Below are positions 14,652 to 23,091 of a stretch of 37,800 bases of DNA, piece after piece. The translations under genes and the position numbers were made by a program. Location of the stretch: NCBI GenBank assembly GCA_011524525.1, contig WTKE01000090.1:1-37800 (forward strand). Direction: 5' to 3'. The notes beneath the pieces are model-generated. The model did not search any database. It was not told the DNA's origin and saw only the letters and a list, made by a program, of their open reading frames with translations. How positions within the stretch are numbered: position 1 is the stretch's first letter; every line of letters begins with the position of its first letter. This DNA is from Bacillus sp. (in: firmicutes) (GTDB lineage: Bacteria > Bacillota > Bacilli > Bacillales > Cytobacillaceae).

Positions 14652-14664
14652 TTAATTTCCTCCC

Positions 14665-15147
14665 TTACACTTCTGGTGTTTCTGGTGTTTGTGCTTCGTC
14701 TTCTAAATCTACTAATTCACCTGTTCCTTGTAACGAAATGGTATAAGTAACCGCGTCATCGTAAGGTGCTTCGATTGGGTACGATGTTAATAAAGCTAAA
14801 CCACCAAACATATCCGTTTCTGTTTTTTGATTCGTAACTTTGATTAGAAATGGATCGTCACTTTCAAATAATTTTTTTAATTGTTTATGGGAAGCATGGT
14901 CTCGAACATACACACCGTCGTTATCGATGGACCATTCTTTTAAGCCGACAACAAACTCTTTCCACCCATTTGCATCCTTCGATGTAACTTCGATAGTGTC
15001 CTTATCACGGTTAATCGTTAGACCTTGTTGACCCGCAATAGCTAACAATACGCTTCCTGTTTGGTCCCAAATGGATAGCAAAATATCTTTACCAGCAATA
15101 GCTTTGTTTAGCTTTCCTGATAGTTCTGTATATAAAGCTTGGCTCAT
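14665..15147 (-). CDS. Major tail tube protein
   Basis: 160 aa. Matches the TP901-1-type major tail protein pattern: AIAGKDILLSIWDQTGSVLL near the start, then GLTINRDKDTIEVTSKDANGWKEFVVG, WSIDNDGVYV, and a C-terminal strand DDAVTYTISLQGTGELV. The hexamers stack to form the tail tube through which DNA passes. It has a short acidic tail (DLEDEAQTPETPEV). The gene lies between the tail terminator and the chaperones. Confidence 0.9.
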   Translation of the reverse strand: MSQALYTELSGKLNKAIAGKDILLSIWDQTGSVLLAIAGQQGLTINRDKDTIEVTSKDANGWKEFVVGLKEWSIDNDGVYVRDHASHKQLKKLFESDDPFLIKVTNQKTETDMFGGLALLTSYPIEAPYDDAVTYTISLQGTGELVDLEDEAQTPETPEV

Positions 15148-15159
15148 TTTATAGCCCTC

Positions 15160-15567
15160 CTATATTTTCATTTTGTAGCCTGAAAAGACAACGAAATCAT
15201 AGCCAATAACAGCGTGCTTTGTTCCGTCTGCTTCGTCTAAAATTTGAGATACTCCGTTAGGTACCTGCAGCGTTACCTCATAATCGCCTGGTAACTCGAT
15301 ATCTTCCGATAAAGCTTCTTCGAGTTTTTGAATAGCGTTGAATATTTTCTCAGATCCTCCACCTTCTGTGTGTGCATGGATAACGACCTGGTATCTATCC
15401 TTCTGCATCGTTTTGCTTTTCTCCGGAATAGAACCTAACATTTCAACATGGTAATAAGGTACGAGATTATCTTTTGGTACAGCGTCATAGCACCTTAATT
15501 CTGTGTTTGCCTCCACTTTTTGAATAACTGCAGCAAGAATGGAGATAAACGATAATTTTTGCATCAT
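15160..15567 (-). CDS. Tail terminator / completion protein (DUF3168-like)
   Basis: 135 aa. The pattern LRCYDAVPKDNLVPYYHVEML, YQVVIHAHTEGGGSEKIFNAIQKLEEAL and VIGYDFVVF matches DUF3168 tail completion proteins (SPP1 gp17 / lambda gpU role), which cap the tail tube and present it to the head. The ATGATG at 15567 follows AAGGGAG. Order (head closure, gp10-like, terminator, tail tube) supports the call. Confidence 0.82.
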   Translation of the reverse strand: MMQKLSFISILAAVIQKVEANTELRCYDAVPKDNLVPYYHVEMLGSIPEKSKTMQKDRYQVVIHAHTEGGGSEKIFNAIQKLEEALSEDIELPGDYEVTLQVPNGVSQILDEADGTKHAVIGYDFVVFSGYKMKI

Positions 15568-15573
15568 CTAGTA

Positions 15574-15912
15574 TTACTCCCTTATTTTTTCTAATAAGTC
15601 TTGTTTATAGATTGGCCGTTGAGTATCGACATTTTGTTTTAAAAAGTACTGGCCAGGAACATATCCGCCATTTACTAATCGATGCCCATACTCAACGTGA
15701 GGAGCATAATGGACACCGTAACCTACTTCATCGCCTTGATACCTTGCAGAAAGTCGCAATTGAGCTGTTTCTCCAACAGGAGTACCTCCAGCACGTTGAG
15801 ACCTGGCATAAATGTCTCGAGCATTTTTCTGAGAAACAGCAATAAAGTCAGTTTGACTTTTCTCTCTTAACTTTCTTGCCAGCTTATCAGCCCCTTGAAT
15901 GGTTATCCTCAC
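15574..15912 (-). CDS. HK97 gp10-like head-tail protein
   Basis: 112 aa from GTG at 15912, overlapping the previous stop as GTGA. ITIQGADKLARKLREKSQ near the start, ARDIYARSQRAGG, TAQLRLSARYQGDEVGYGVHYAPHVEYG and PGQYFLKQNV match the HK97-gp10_like family. Members are tail-joining or tail assembly factors encoded between the head closure and tail terminator genes. The exact mechanistic role in this phage type is uncertain. Confidence 0.82.
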   Translation of the reverse strand: MRITIQGADKLARKLREKSQTDFIAVSQKNARDIYARSQRAGGTPVGETAQLRLSARYQGDEVGYGVHYAPHVEYGHRLVNGGYVPGQYFLKQNVDTQRPIYKQDLLEKIRE

Positions 15913-16229
15913 GGCTTCTCACTTCCATAACGATCTACAATGACTAATCGCCATCTGTCATAATCATCGCCTGTTACTTCTTTAATTGCGTAATATAGGC
16001 CATTAATCTTAACGCTCTTAGCTTCATCGATAACAGCTTTCGATGCTCGAGTAAGGATTTTACGACTATTGACCGTAACTTCTCGTTTATCCAAAGCTAC
16101 TTCTTTATCTGACCAAGAAGAAAAGCGACCAATTGATTCTCCTATTAAGACTTTTTCATAAATAGGATTGTTCAGCTGATCGCTTCCGATTTTTTTGTTT
16201 GCATATAAAAAGAGTGGATAGAATCTCAT
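15909..16229 (-). CDS. Head closure / head-tail joining protein
   Basis: 106 aa. The pattern FYPLFLYANKKIGSDQLNNPI, then IGRFSSWSDKEVALDKREVTVNSRKILTRA, and YYAIKEVTGDDYDRWRLVIVDRYG fits the SPP1 gp16-type head completion (stopper) family. It overlaps its neighbours on both sides by 4 bp (ATGA/GTGA), indicating translational coupling. It closes the connector after packaging and provides the tail docking surface. Confidence 0.75.
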   Translation of the reverse strand: MRFYPLFLYANKKIGSDQLNNPIYEKVLIGESIGRFSSWSDKEVALDKREVTVNSRKILTRASKAVIDEAKSVKINGLYYAIKEVTGDDYDRWRLVIVDRYGSEKP

Positions 16230-16558
16230 AAGAATCTCACCACTCCCCTATTTCCGTTATCCTGTTTATTTTTCATTTCGAGATATCTAGCAAAATCAGT
16301 CTCATACTCTTCTAAAATATCATCTACAAAAGTGACACTGAAGGTATCCACATTCTCCGATTTAATCCCCTCATTGCTAGATTGAGACCTATTGTACATT
16401 GCACAAACCACTTCGACTGCTACTGATTCAAGTTCTGGTGGCAGGAGGGTAAGACCTAATCGTAAGTTGATACGGTCCAAAGCTGTCTTTATTAATTCAT
16501 CTAAAAGCGCAGGATTGGCTTCAGGTTTACGAATTAATACTCGTTCTTTAATAGCCAT
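16226..16558 (-). CDS. Head-tail connector protein (gp6/gp15-like)
   Basis: 110 aa from the ATG at 16558, with AAAGGTTGA upstream. It is an all-helical adaptor: ALLDELIKTALDRINLRLGL, ELESVAVEVVCAMYNRSQS, DDILEEYETDFARYLEM, fitting the phage Gp6-like head-tail connector family (PF05135-like). It forms the ring between portal and head closure protein. It overlaps the neighbouring genes slightly. Confidence 0.8.
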   Translation of the reverse strand: MAIKERVLIRKPEANPALLDELIKTALDRINLRLGLTLLPPELESVAVEVVCAMYNRSQSSNEGIKSENVDTFSVTFVDDILEEYETDFARYLEMKNKQDNGNRGVVRFL

Positions 16559-16559
16559 A

Positions 16560-16874
16560 TTAATCAACCTTTAGCTCGTCTTCGGCTTTTTCAGCTGCGT
16601 CCTTACCTTTTACCTTCTCACCGTTTGAAAGCTCATAATAGCCTCCCCCTGTGTGTTTAGGGAAAACTTCATCTTCTTCTGAATTTTCGGGTGCCTCAGG
16701 ATCCTCTTCATACGCAATAAACGGTTTACCCTTTCGGTTGTTTGTAGATGATAAAGCTTTGATACGCTCTTCACTAGGTTCGTATCCTTCTCTTGGATAC
16801 TTTTCCCCCACCTTCGGATACAAATAGTTTCCATCTTCTACATCCTTAAACGGATCAATTACTTTATAACCCAT
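16560..16874 (-). CDS. Capsid-associated protein of unknown role
   Basis: 104 aa, acidic. The N-terminus YKVIDPFKDVEDGNYLYPKVGE and a C-terminal HTGGGYYELSNGEKVKGKDAAEKAEDELK unit recur in proteins encoded just after the major capsid gene in Firmicute siphophages. The last unit resembles a short module with a GGGYYEL strand and a helix. It may decorate the capsid or aid head completion. The role is not established. Confidence 0.6.
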   Translation of the reverse strand: MGYKVIDPFKDVEDGNYLYPKVGEKYPREGYEPSEERIKALSSTNNRKGKPFIAYEEDPEAPENSEEDEVFPKHTGGGYYELSNGEKVKGKDAAEKAEDELKVD

Positions 16875-16895
16875 GTTCTATTCATCCTCTCTTAA

Positions 16896-17822
16896 TTAAA
16901 CTTCCGGAATTGGTTCCTCAATAGTTATTTTCACTACCCCGTCGAGACGTTCAGCAAATAAAGTTACTCCTGATAATGCGATTGTTTCTGCAGTAAGATT
17001 TTTCTTTTGGATATCATGGGTTACGCCGATTAGACCAAGTTCTTCAGTTGTAAAGCCGAAATCCGCTTTGTTTATTTCTCCCCCAGTGATTTGTACGTAA
17101 GCCAGAACAATGTTTTCAGGAGCAGTAGCGTATACATTTCCTCTTGGTACGGAGGTATTGATGATAACTGTATCTACCCCAGCAAAATTTTGAATATATG
17201 TTAAGCCAAAAGCTGTTTGAGTAGTTACTTCTGCATTTGCTAAATGGTCCGCAATATCTTCCGGATTAACGAAAGCTACTGTTTGAGCTGCATCATCTTC
17301 GAATAATGTTTGAATTTTACCCCACGCTCGAGCAAATGCACCTTGTAAAGTTGTAGCTGTTGCAGTGCCAGTACCTGATGCTAAGAAATTGAAGAATCGA
17401 GTACGTACACCCTTCTGAATTTCACGAAGAAGCTTTTCATCAGTTTCAACAATTGCCTGTTCGTAACCATGCTTTTGAATAGATTCTACAGAAGCAGCTT
17501 TACGATACTTCTTAAATGTTAATTCGATAATGTCAGCTGGTTCAGTAGTAACTTTAGAAAGTGGAATTGTTTCGCCTTCACCAACCTCATCCTCCGCAGC
17601 CATTGTTACTGTAGATTTATAAGTCTTAATTGTCATTCCGTTCGTAAGGGGCATTCTTCGAGTAACCCCTAGCGCTTCAATTAATTTTGAAAGGTTAGAA
17701 CCAAAGCGCTCTGTAAAATCGATAGCAGCAGCCTTCGCTAAATCCCCTGTTTTAGTTAGGTTGTCTTCAGCGAAAAACTGTAGGTTTAATGGTAAACGAA
17801 ATTCTTTCTTTGAATATGTCAT
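16896..17822 (-). CDS. Major capsid protein, HK97 fold
   Basis: 308 aa. It begins with LPLNLQFFAEDN, a motif common at the N-terminus of capsid proteins in this phage group. The body fits the HK97-fold pattern: GVTRRMPLTNGMTIKTYKS, ELTFKKYRKAASVESIQ, EIQKGVRTRFFNFLASGTG, PEDIADHLANAEVTTQTAFGL and a closing strand VKITIEE. It is preceded by its scaffold and by GGAGG. Hundreds of copies form the icosahedral head. Confidence 0.9.
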   Translation of the reverse strand: MTYSKKEFRLPLNLQFFAEDNLTKTGDLAKAAAIDFTERFGSNLSKLIEALGVTRRMPLTNGMTIKTYKSTVTMAAEDEVGEGETIPLSKVTTEPADIIELTFKKYRKAASVESIQKHGYEQAIVETDEKLLREIQKGVRTRFFNFLASGTGTATATTLQGAFARAWGKIQTLFEDDAAQTVAFVNPEDIADHLANAEVTTQTAFGLTYIQNFAGVDTVIINTSVPRGNVYATAPENIVLAYVQITGGEINKADFGFTTEELGLIGVTHDIQKKNLTAETIALSGVTLFAERLDGVVKITIEEPIPEV

Positions 17823-17840
17823 ATTGTCTTTTCCTCCTAA

Positions 17841-18479
17841 TTATTTAAATAGGTGCATATTTTCAGTAATTAATTTTTGACGCTTTACAGCATCTTTCTC
17901 TGCCATGATGTCTTGCTTTGTAAGTGGTTTACCGTTGTTAGTAGTCACTTTAGGCGGTTTACCAGCTAAAGCCTTTTTCACGCCCTCCTGTACCTTTTTA
18001 TCCACTAATGAAATAAAGCTATTAACGGCTGTTTGAGTGTCTTCTGCAGACTCTTTCACGACAAAGGAAAGTAATTCATCATCGGCAACAATATCCTTTT
18101 CAGCTAGCATTTTTGTAGCTTCTTTAGAAAGGGAATAGAAGGCATCTTTTCTCTTGTAGTCCTCTAACTCTTTTTGAAGTTTATCGAACTCATATTGCTT
18201 CTTCTGCTCCTCATTCATCTTGGCTAGCTTCTCAGCTTCTTTAACTGCCTTCTCTGCTGCCTTTTTCTCGCGGGCAACCCTTTGTTTTACGATCTCTTCC
18301 AGCTCTTCCTGCGTGTAAGTTTTACCTGGTGCTGGTGGTTCTGGGTCAGGATCAGGCGTTGGATCGGGATCAGGATTCGGATTAGGGTCTTCCGGATCAT
18401 CAGCATAAAACTGTAAATCTAATTTCAACAGATTGCTAGGTGATACTTTGGGCCATGCTTTTTCTATAATTTCTTTCAT
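17841..18479 (-). CDS. Capsid scaffolding protein (DUF4355-like)
   Basis: 212 aa. The N-terminus has LLKLDLQFYADD, echoing the LQFFA motif of the capsid protein. A Pro/Asp repeat (PNPDPDPTPDPDP, about residues 32-50) follows, then a long basic/acidic coiled coil (EELEEIVKQRVAREKKAAEK, NEEQKKQYEFDKLQKELEDY) and a C-terminal helix ending ENMHLFK. It guides capsid assembly and is then lost. It sits directly upstream of the major capsid gene, as is usual. Confidence 0.88.
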   Translation of the reverse strand: MKEIIEKAWPKVSPSNLLKLDLQFYADDPEDPNPNPDPDPTPDPDPEPPAPGKTYTQEELEEIVKQRVAREKKAAEKAVKEAEKLAKMNEEQKKQYEFDKLQKELEDYKRKDAFYSLSKEATKMLAEKDIVADDELLSFVVKESAEDTQTAVNSFISLVDKKVQEGVKKALAGKPPKVTTNNGKPLTKQDIMAEKDAVKRQKLITENMHLFK

Positions 18480-18559
18480 GATTATTCTCCTCGCTTTTTT
18501 AAGACTTGGTTGTCTTTTATACTCATGCAGTTTAAAGTCACCAGCACGGTTATGGACAT

Positions 18560-18583
18560 AAAAAATAGCCCTCGTTAGGACTA
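18560..18583 (-). terminator. Intrinsic terminator ahead of the scaffold gene
   Basis: On the minus strand, TAGTCC and GGGCTA pair around TAACGA, followed by ATTTTTT-type tail (TTTTTT after the stem). The stem includes the TAG stop of the 18581-18796 gene. It separates the portal-side genes from scaffold, capsid and tail. Confidence 0.6.
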
Positions 18584-18796
18584 ATCGTTAGCGCTTATGA
18601 AAATATCATTTTTAGCAGTTTCAACCATTCCCAATTTTTCTAAGAAAGATATGTCCCCACATGAGGCTGTTGAAAATTCACCATTTGTATGCATTATTTG
18701 AACGGTGAAACCTTTTATCTTACCCTCTCGATATAGCTTATTTATTTCTTCAACAGTCCAAGCTATATCATTATTGATTAGATTTTCTATAGGCAT
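18581..18796 (-). CDS. Hypothetical protein between minor head protein and scaffold
   Basis: 71 aa. Reads PIENLINNDIAWTVEEINKL, then GFTVQIMHTNGEFSTASCG, DISFLEKLGMVETAKNDIF. No membrane segment or known motif. GGAGGTATTAG precedes the ATG. Small genes here in SPP1-like clusters are usually non-structural cargo. Function unknown. Confidence 0.6.
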   Translation of the reverse strand: MPIENLINNDIAWTVEEINKLYREGKIKGFTVQIMHTNGEFSTASCGDISFLEKLGMVETAKNDIFISAND

Positions 18797-18806
18797 CTAA
18801 TACCTC

Positions 18807-19100
18807 CTAACTTAAGAGCGACTTTTTCAATTCTTCCATTTCACTTTTTGCTTGCACTTCTAAATTCTCGATTTTTAATTGTATCTTTTCAAGTTGTCTC
18901 AAAGTTTTAGCGCGCCTTGCTTCTTTGTGCAGCATTTTCATTTCAGCTTGTTTTCTTCTAACACTTTGGTTAGTGCAAAATGCTATATATTCATTTTTAC
19001 AATGCGGACAAGTGAAATAGGTTTTTTCAATATTCTTGATTAGCTCTGTTTTGACTTCTATTTCAAACTCTTCGCCACACTTATCGCAAGTTGATTTCAA
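18807..19100 (-). CDS. Small zinc-ribbon coiled-coil protein
   Basis: 97 aa from TTG at 19100, with AAAGGTGA at good spacing. The frame is open upstream to 19235, but that part overlaps a better small gene. Two cysteine pairs (CDKC at residues 5-8 and CPHC at about 30-33) form a zinc ribbon. The rest is a charged coiled coil (RRKQAEMKMLHKEARRAKTL, QLKIENLEVQAKSEMEEL). It is inserted between minor head protein and scaffold; function unknown, perhaps DNA- or RNA-binding. Confidence 0.65.
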   Translation of the reverse strand: MKSTCDKCGEEFEIEVKTELIKNIEKTYFTCPHCKNEYIAFCTNQSVRRKQAEMKMLHKEARRAKTLRQLEKIQLKIENLEVQAKSEMEELKKSLLS

Positions 19101-19105
19101 TACGA

Positions 19106-19228
19106 TCACCTTTTCCAAGTTCTTTTTAATTCTTTTATTGTTGCCCCAACGAGCATAATGCTTATCGACAAGGCAATAGCTAAAATGATTAAACAAGCCC
19201 CATACTGTAATGCGGTTAAAATAGACAT
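19106..19228 (-). CDS. 40-aa single-pass membrane protein
   Basis: Starts MSILTALQYG, with one membrane helix (ACLIILAIALSISIMLVGA) and a basic C-terminus (IKELKRTWKR). A strong TAGGAGG precedes the ATG by 9 bases. Its end contains the ribosome binding site of the zinc-ribbon gene. Its location amid head genes suggests a moron. A short hydrophobic ORF could occur by chance, but the ribosome binding site and tight fit argue that it is real. Confidence 0.65.
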   Translation of the reverse strand: MSILTALQYGACLIILAIALSISIMLVGATIKELKRTWKR

Positions 19229-19241
19229 AAGTCATAACCTC

Positions 19242-20141
19242 CTAATCTTCTAATGGGATAACCGTTGTTCTGCAGCGTGCATGAAAGGGAGGATAATTCA
19301 CTCCGACTTTTGCACTCTCAAAATCAAACTGTTCCCCGTCTAAACTTCTACATGTTTTACTTGTCTTTCTATCCATAACTGCAGATATCCCATAACGAGT
19401 TACACCTGCATCTAAGAATGCCTGCTTATTAGCTTGATTCATGACGAAATTGTATTCAGTCTGCAGTAACCTTTTGGCATCGTTCTCTCCGACTCCAGTA
19501 CGGTACTGGATTACTTTAGACATCTGCCTAAAATCATCTCCGCGAATAATGCCATCTCTAATTTCAGCATTCAAAGCATTAAGCAATCTTTCTTTATTCC
19601 CCCAAATACGGGTTGAGAAATTGCCTCCATTGATCCATTTCTCGTTAAGCGTCTGCTGCATAGCCAAATTGTTAATAACAAAAAAAGCTGGGGGATTTTT
19701 TAATCCTTTCATCGATGACAAATACCCATTTTCGTATGCTTCTTCAAGCAACTTCCGAAATTCTTCTTCTTCAAAGGACCCGAGCTCTATCATTCTCATA
19801 CGAATGTCAAGCTGTAAACCTTCTAATCTGTTGAGCTTGTAAATAGACTCCCGTATAGGCATTAAGTGAGCGTATTCAGGATTACGTCTTGCAAACTCGT
19901 CATAATCCTGAAACAGCAAATCACGCTCTTTTTCCGTCAACGACTGCACAAGTTTACGGTATTTTATAACTCCGTCTTTTCCGTATTTCGTGTAATAGCT
20001 GGCTATTTCTTTTCTCAGCTGCTCTTCCACACGGAGGTATTCTTTTCTCATTTTCTTTTCAAACTTGGCATTCTTTTTATCCTGGGCAGTGAATAGTTGG
20101 ACCATCCTTTTCTCCCAGTAGGACTTTCTTTCAGCATCCAT
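19242..20141 (-). CDS. Minor head protein (SPP1 gp7 / Mu F family)
   Basis: 299 aa from the ATG at 20141, with AAGGAG upstream; it overlaps the stop of the 74-aa gene. A long helical N-terminus is followed by the conserved C-terminal module: DAKRLLQTEYNFVMNQANKQ, ISAVMDRKTSKTCRSLDGEQF, VGVNYPPFHARCRTTVIPLED. The D.KTS..CR.LDG and PPFH..CR motifs are diagnostic of the gp7/F-like family. The protein binds portal and capsid, and aids DNA packaging or ejection. It lies downstream of portal, as in SPP1. Confidence 0.9.
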   Translation of the reverse strand: MDAERKSYWEKRMVQLFTAQDKKNAKFEKKMRKEYLRVEEQLRKEIASYYTKYGKDGVIKYRKLVQSLTEKERDLLFQDYDEFARRNPEYAHLMPIRESIYKLNRLEGLQLDIRMRMIELGSFEEEEFRKLLEEAYENGYLSSMKGLKNPPAFFVINNLAMQQTLNEKWINGGNFSTRIWGNKERLLNALNAEIRDGIIRGDDFRQMSKVIQYRTGVGENDAKRLLQTEYNFVMNQANKQAFLDAGVTRYGISAVMDRKTSKTCRSLDGEQFDFESAKVGVNYPPFHARCRTTVIPLED

Positions 20142-20365
20142 TAACAATTACTCCTTGCAACAATGAAGCGCGGTTTACGATTAAGTACTTGGCTGGATTT
20201 AACTATCTTAACAGGAGCATGCCAGCTGACTTTAATTTCTTTTGCTCGCTTTATCTTTCTAATAGTCGATCGGAGTGTTTCAAGCAAGTTTCTAAAAGTC
20301 TCACAAAAACAGTTAATCGCATCGGCAAGATTCTTACAGAAATCCTCAAATTGAGTGTTATCCAT
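20141..20365 (-). CDS. Hypothetical protein between portal and minor head protein
   Basis: 74 aa. Overlaps the portal stop (TAATG) and the next start (TTAATG), a tight coupling that supports a real gene. The first half (QFEDFCKNLADAINCFCETFRN, LLETLRSTIRKIKRAKE) is an amphipathic helix with two cysteines; the second half is basic (KIVKSSQVLNRKPRFIVARS). No family recognised. Confidence 0.6.
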   Translation of the reverse strand: MDNTQFEDFCKNLADAINCFCETFRNLLETLRSTIRKIKRAKEIKVSWHAPVKIVKSSQVLNRKPRFIVARSNC

Positions 20366-21693
20366 TATTCTTCCCCTCCTGTCACAAAATCACCGTCTGG
20401 ACCAGTGTTAAAGTCATTTGCTTGGTTCTCTGTTTCTGCTGCCATCCTTTCAATCTCCTGTTTTGGATTATCCACAATGGACAGCACGCTTAATTGTGTT
20501 TCCTTAGAAACAACGCCTTGAAGCTTTCCAGCTGTTTCTGCTTCATCTGCAACGTTTCTTGGAATGTTTCTAGTAAACTTGTAATTAATGTTTCTCCAAT
20601 CATCTTTCTTATTGGCATCGACGAACATTGGAACGCTAAATACCATTTTAAAGCGACGGTTCATACCGGAAGTGAATTTACGTTCCTTCATGGCAGCAAG
20701 GTTTTTCATAGGCTGCAACTTAAATTCAAGAGCAACTCCTGAAGCACTTCCGAACGATTCATCATTGATATTGGCCACCATACTAATCTGATAAATAAGC
20801 CTTTCGAGTCGATCCAGTAAATGCTCCTGCGAAGTATCACCGTCAGGCTTTTCTAAAAATCGTACGATGATATCTTTAGCGTTATCCGTACCGAATAAGT
20901 TAATAATCCGATTATCTCTAATCCGATGAATCCCTTCCTCATCTAATTCGGCTCCTAAAACAGCTAAATACGCATCGGCAAAATAATCAACGTCGTTTGC
21001 CTTTTCTGATAGCGCCTTGTCATAGGCATTAATCAACGATTCTACTGATTCAAAGATGGATTGCCTTTCCTCATTTTCGATGTACTCAATAACGGGCACA
21101 TCTCCGTAATAATGAGTCTTCTCATCAGAAAGAATCAATCCGTCTTTCCCTTCAGAAATTGCTATTTCTTCATCCGCTGTAAACAATTGCCCTTTTGTGC
21201 CATCGTCTGTTTTTTGATATCGGACAGCAAATAAAGGCTTTTGTGCAATAGTATCGTCATAAACGATAAACATATCTAACGGATTGTTATAAGTGCTGCA
21301 TGTTTCTGATTCCTCATTCTGATAAAGCAGCTCAAATCCATGGCCGTATATGCTCGTGATCTTACTTAGTTCGGCTTGGTTATCGTCCATGTCATTCCGT
21401 TTAAGAAATTCATCGACTCTCTCGTTTATACCAGCATCATCATGACTGACTTTAATAGGGATCCCAATAAAATAACCGTTAAATGTATCAACAATGTACT
21501 TTGCATAGTTGACCACTAAACGGTTATCCGGCTTATATTCTGCTTTGTCTTCCTTACTTAGAATTGGCGCATTACTTTCATATAATTCTTTTAAACGTTT
21601 GTACCTGGGCAGCTCTTCTTCATGAAGCTTAATAAAATTCTGTACCACTTCTGCTGTTATTTCTTCTTCTGCAGGATGAATAAAAACAACCAT
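20365..21693 (-). CDS. Portal protein (SPP1 gp6 family)
   Basis: 442 aa. YKRLKELYESNAPILSKED, then RLVVNYAKYIVDTFNGYFIGIPI, SKITSIYGHGFELLYQNE, VESLINAYDKALSEKANDVDYFADAYLAVLG and a SGVALEFKLQPMKNLAAMKE segment match SPP1-type portals. It forms the dodecameric vertex used for packaging and ejection. It follows TerL and precedes the gp7-like gene, the canonical order. AAGGAGGG precedes the ATG. Confidence 0.92.
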   Translation of the reverse strand: MVVFIHPAEEEITAEVVQNFIKLHEEELPRYKRLKELYESNAPILSKEDKAEYKPDNRLVVNYAKYIVDTFNGYFIGIPIKVSHDDAGINERVDEFLKRNDMDDNQAELSKITSIYGHGFELLYQNEESETCSTYNNPLDMFIVYDDTIAQKPLFAVRYQKTDDGTKGQLFTADEEIAISEGKDGLILSDEKTHYYGDVPVIEYIENEERQSIFESVESLINAYDKALSEKANDVDYFADAYLAVLGAELDEEGIHRIRDNRIINLFGTDNAKDIIVRFLEKPDGDTSQEHLLDRLERLIYQISMVANINDESFGSASGVALEFKLQPMKNLAAMKERKFTSGMNRRFKMVFSVPMFVDANKKDDWRNINYKFTRNIPRNVADEAETAGKLQGVVSKETQLSVLSIVDNPKQEIERMAAETENQANDFNTGPDGDFVTGGEE

Positions 21694-23091
21694 TTACAAC
21701 CCTCCTTTGAATGTTTTGATTTGTACGGTTGCGCCCATTTTTTCCCCAATTCCTGTTAAAGCGTCCGGGGCATCATCATGGGCATTCTTACCTTCTTTTT
21801 GATAGCTAGTTAAATCCTTATACAACTCTGGCCATTTATTCCTCCATCCTTCTGGAAAATAAACGTGATCCATTACCCAAGTTGCATTTGATAGGATCCT
21901 TGCAATCTTATTTTGACTTTGATGGAACCAATGTACCTTTGTTTTGTTGGAACTGAACTTTTCTTTTAGAATCCTTTCCACACTACGAGCATACCCACGA
22001 CCACCATTATTGGATTCGATATGTGCCAGATTCACGTTATTCTTGTATAGCTTCTCAGCTAGCAACGGCTCTGTTACTTCCATTCCGTCTTTCGTGTAAA
22101 TAACATCAAGGATATAGGCTTCATTATCGAATGTTTCCCCATAAATAAAAGAAGCCAGGAAGTCGGATCCCTGGTCTGCTGTATCAGTATAAGAAGCAAT
22201 CCTTCTAAATGTTGGAAGACTGTTCGCTTTGTATGTTTTAAACGATGGATAAAGCTTACCTCGAATATCAATTGGTTCCTGCTGATAGTTAGCTGCTGCG
22301 GTATCTGCGCCCATCGTTTTTGTTTTACGTTCATATTCTTTTCGACTTAGGACTTCTTCACAAAGCATGTTGCCGTCATCCTGTAAGGCTTTAAGGTTAA
22401 CGTGCTTCACTTTATACCCAAGTTTAGGCAACTCGTCTAATGCCCTGCCTGCAAGGTCCTGAGAATGCCATCTTGTCATAATGAGAATGATTTTACCCCC
22501 ACTCTCCAAACGGGAAAGCATGGTATTCGTGAACCATTCCCAATGACCATTCAACACGTTAGTGTTATTGGCTTCTAACTTATTTTTAATTAAGTCATCG
22601 ATGATAATATAGTCAGCACCGAATCCTGTCGCTGTGCCTGTAGGAGACGTTGCTAGATAGTTACTATAGCTTCCATTCAAGCTCCATAGGTTCATAGCCC
22701 CGTCGCCTTGCTTAATGCTTATACCGGGGAAAATATCGCTATATACAGCTCTGTTTGGGTCTGCCTTTACTTCCTGAATGGTGTTACGAACACTTTTTGA
22801 AAAGGTAGTAGACAGCGTTTCGTTATAAGAACCGGTCATGACTTTAAGGCTTGGATTATTACCTAATAGCCACTCAACGAAATTACCGGCAGTCCTAGAC
22901 TTACCATGACGTGGCGGCATGTTAAAAATAAGGACATCATCGTCTGATTCGGAAAAAGCTTGTAGATCGTCAGCAACTTCAATCAGGTATTTCCGGTTGT
23001 ATTTATAAAAGTCAGGAGATTTTAAATGGCAGTATTCAAAAAAGTCAATTTTAGCAAGGGCAATTTGTGCGCCTAATTTGATGTTAGTCAT
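21694..23091 (-). CDS. terL: Terminase large subunit
   Basis: 465 aa from the ATG at 23091; a GTG three codons upstream is possible. Walker A is NMPPRHGKSRT (about residue 60), and Walker B is DYIIIDDL. A motor motif TSPTGTATGFGADY precedes it. The C-terminal nuclease half includes YTDTADQGSDFLAS and ends HDDAPDALTGIGEK, with acidic residues expected for RNase H-like catalysis. It drives ATP-dependent packaging and cuts the concatemer. With SPP1-like portal and minor head genes, headful packaging is plausible but not proven. Confidence 0.94.
   Translation of the reverse strand: MTNIKLGAQIALAKIDFFEYCHLKSPDFYKYNRKYLIEVADDLQAFSESDDDVLIFNMPPRHGKSRTAGNFVEWLLGNNPSLKVMTGSYNETLSTTFSKSVRNTIQEVKADPNRAVYSDIFPGISIKQGDGAMNLWSLNGSYSNYLATSPTGTATGFGADYIIIDDLIKNKLEANNTNVLNGHWEWFTNTMLSRLESGGKIILIMTRWHSQDLAGRALDELPKLGYKVKHVNLKALQDDGNMLCEEVLSRKEYERKTKTMGADTAAANYQQEPIDIRGKLYPSFKTYKANSLPTFRRIASYTDTADQGSDFLASFIYGETFDNEAYILDVIYTKDGMEVTEPLLAEKLYKNNVNLAHIESNNGGRGYARSVERILKEKFSSNKTKVHWFHQSQNKIARILSNATWVMDHVYFPEGWRNKWPELYKDLTSYQKEGKNAHDDAPDALTGIGEKMGATVQIKTFKGGL

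Noticed and set aside
19101-19235. Upstream extension of the zinc-ribbon ORF to 19235
   Set aside because: The stretch overlaps, in another frame, a 40-aa membrane gene with a much better ribosome binding site; the zinc-ribbon ORF has a good TTG start at 19100.
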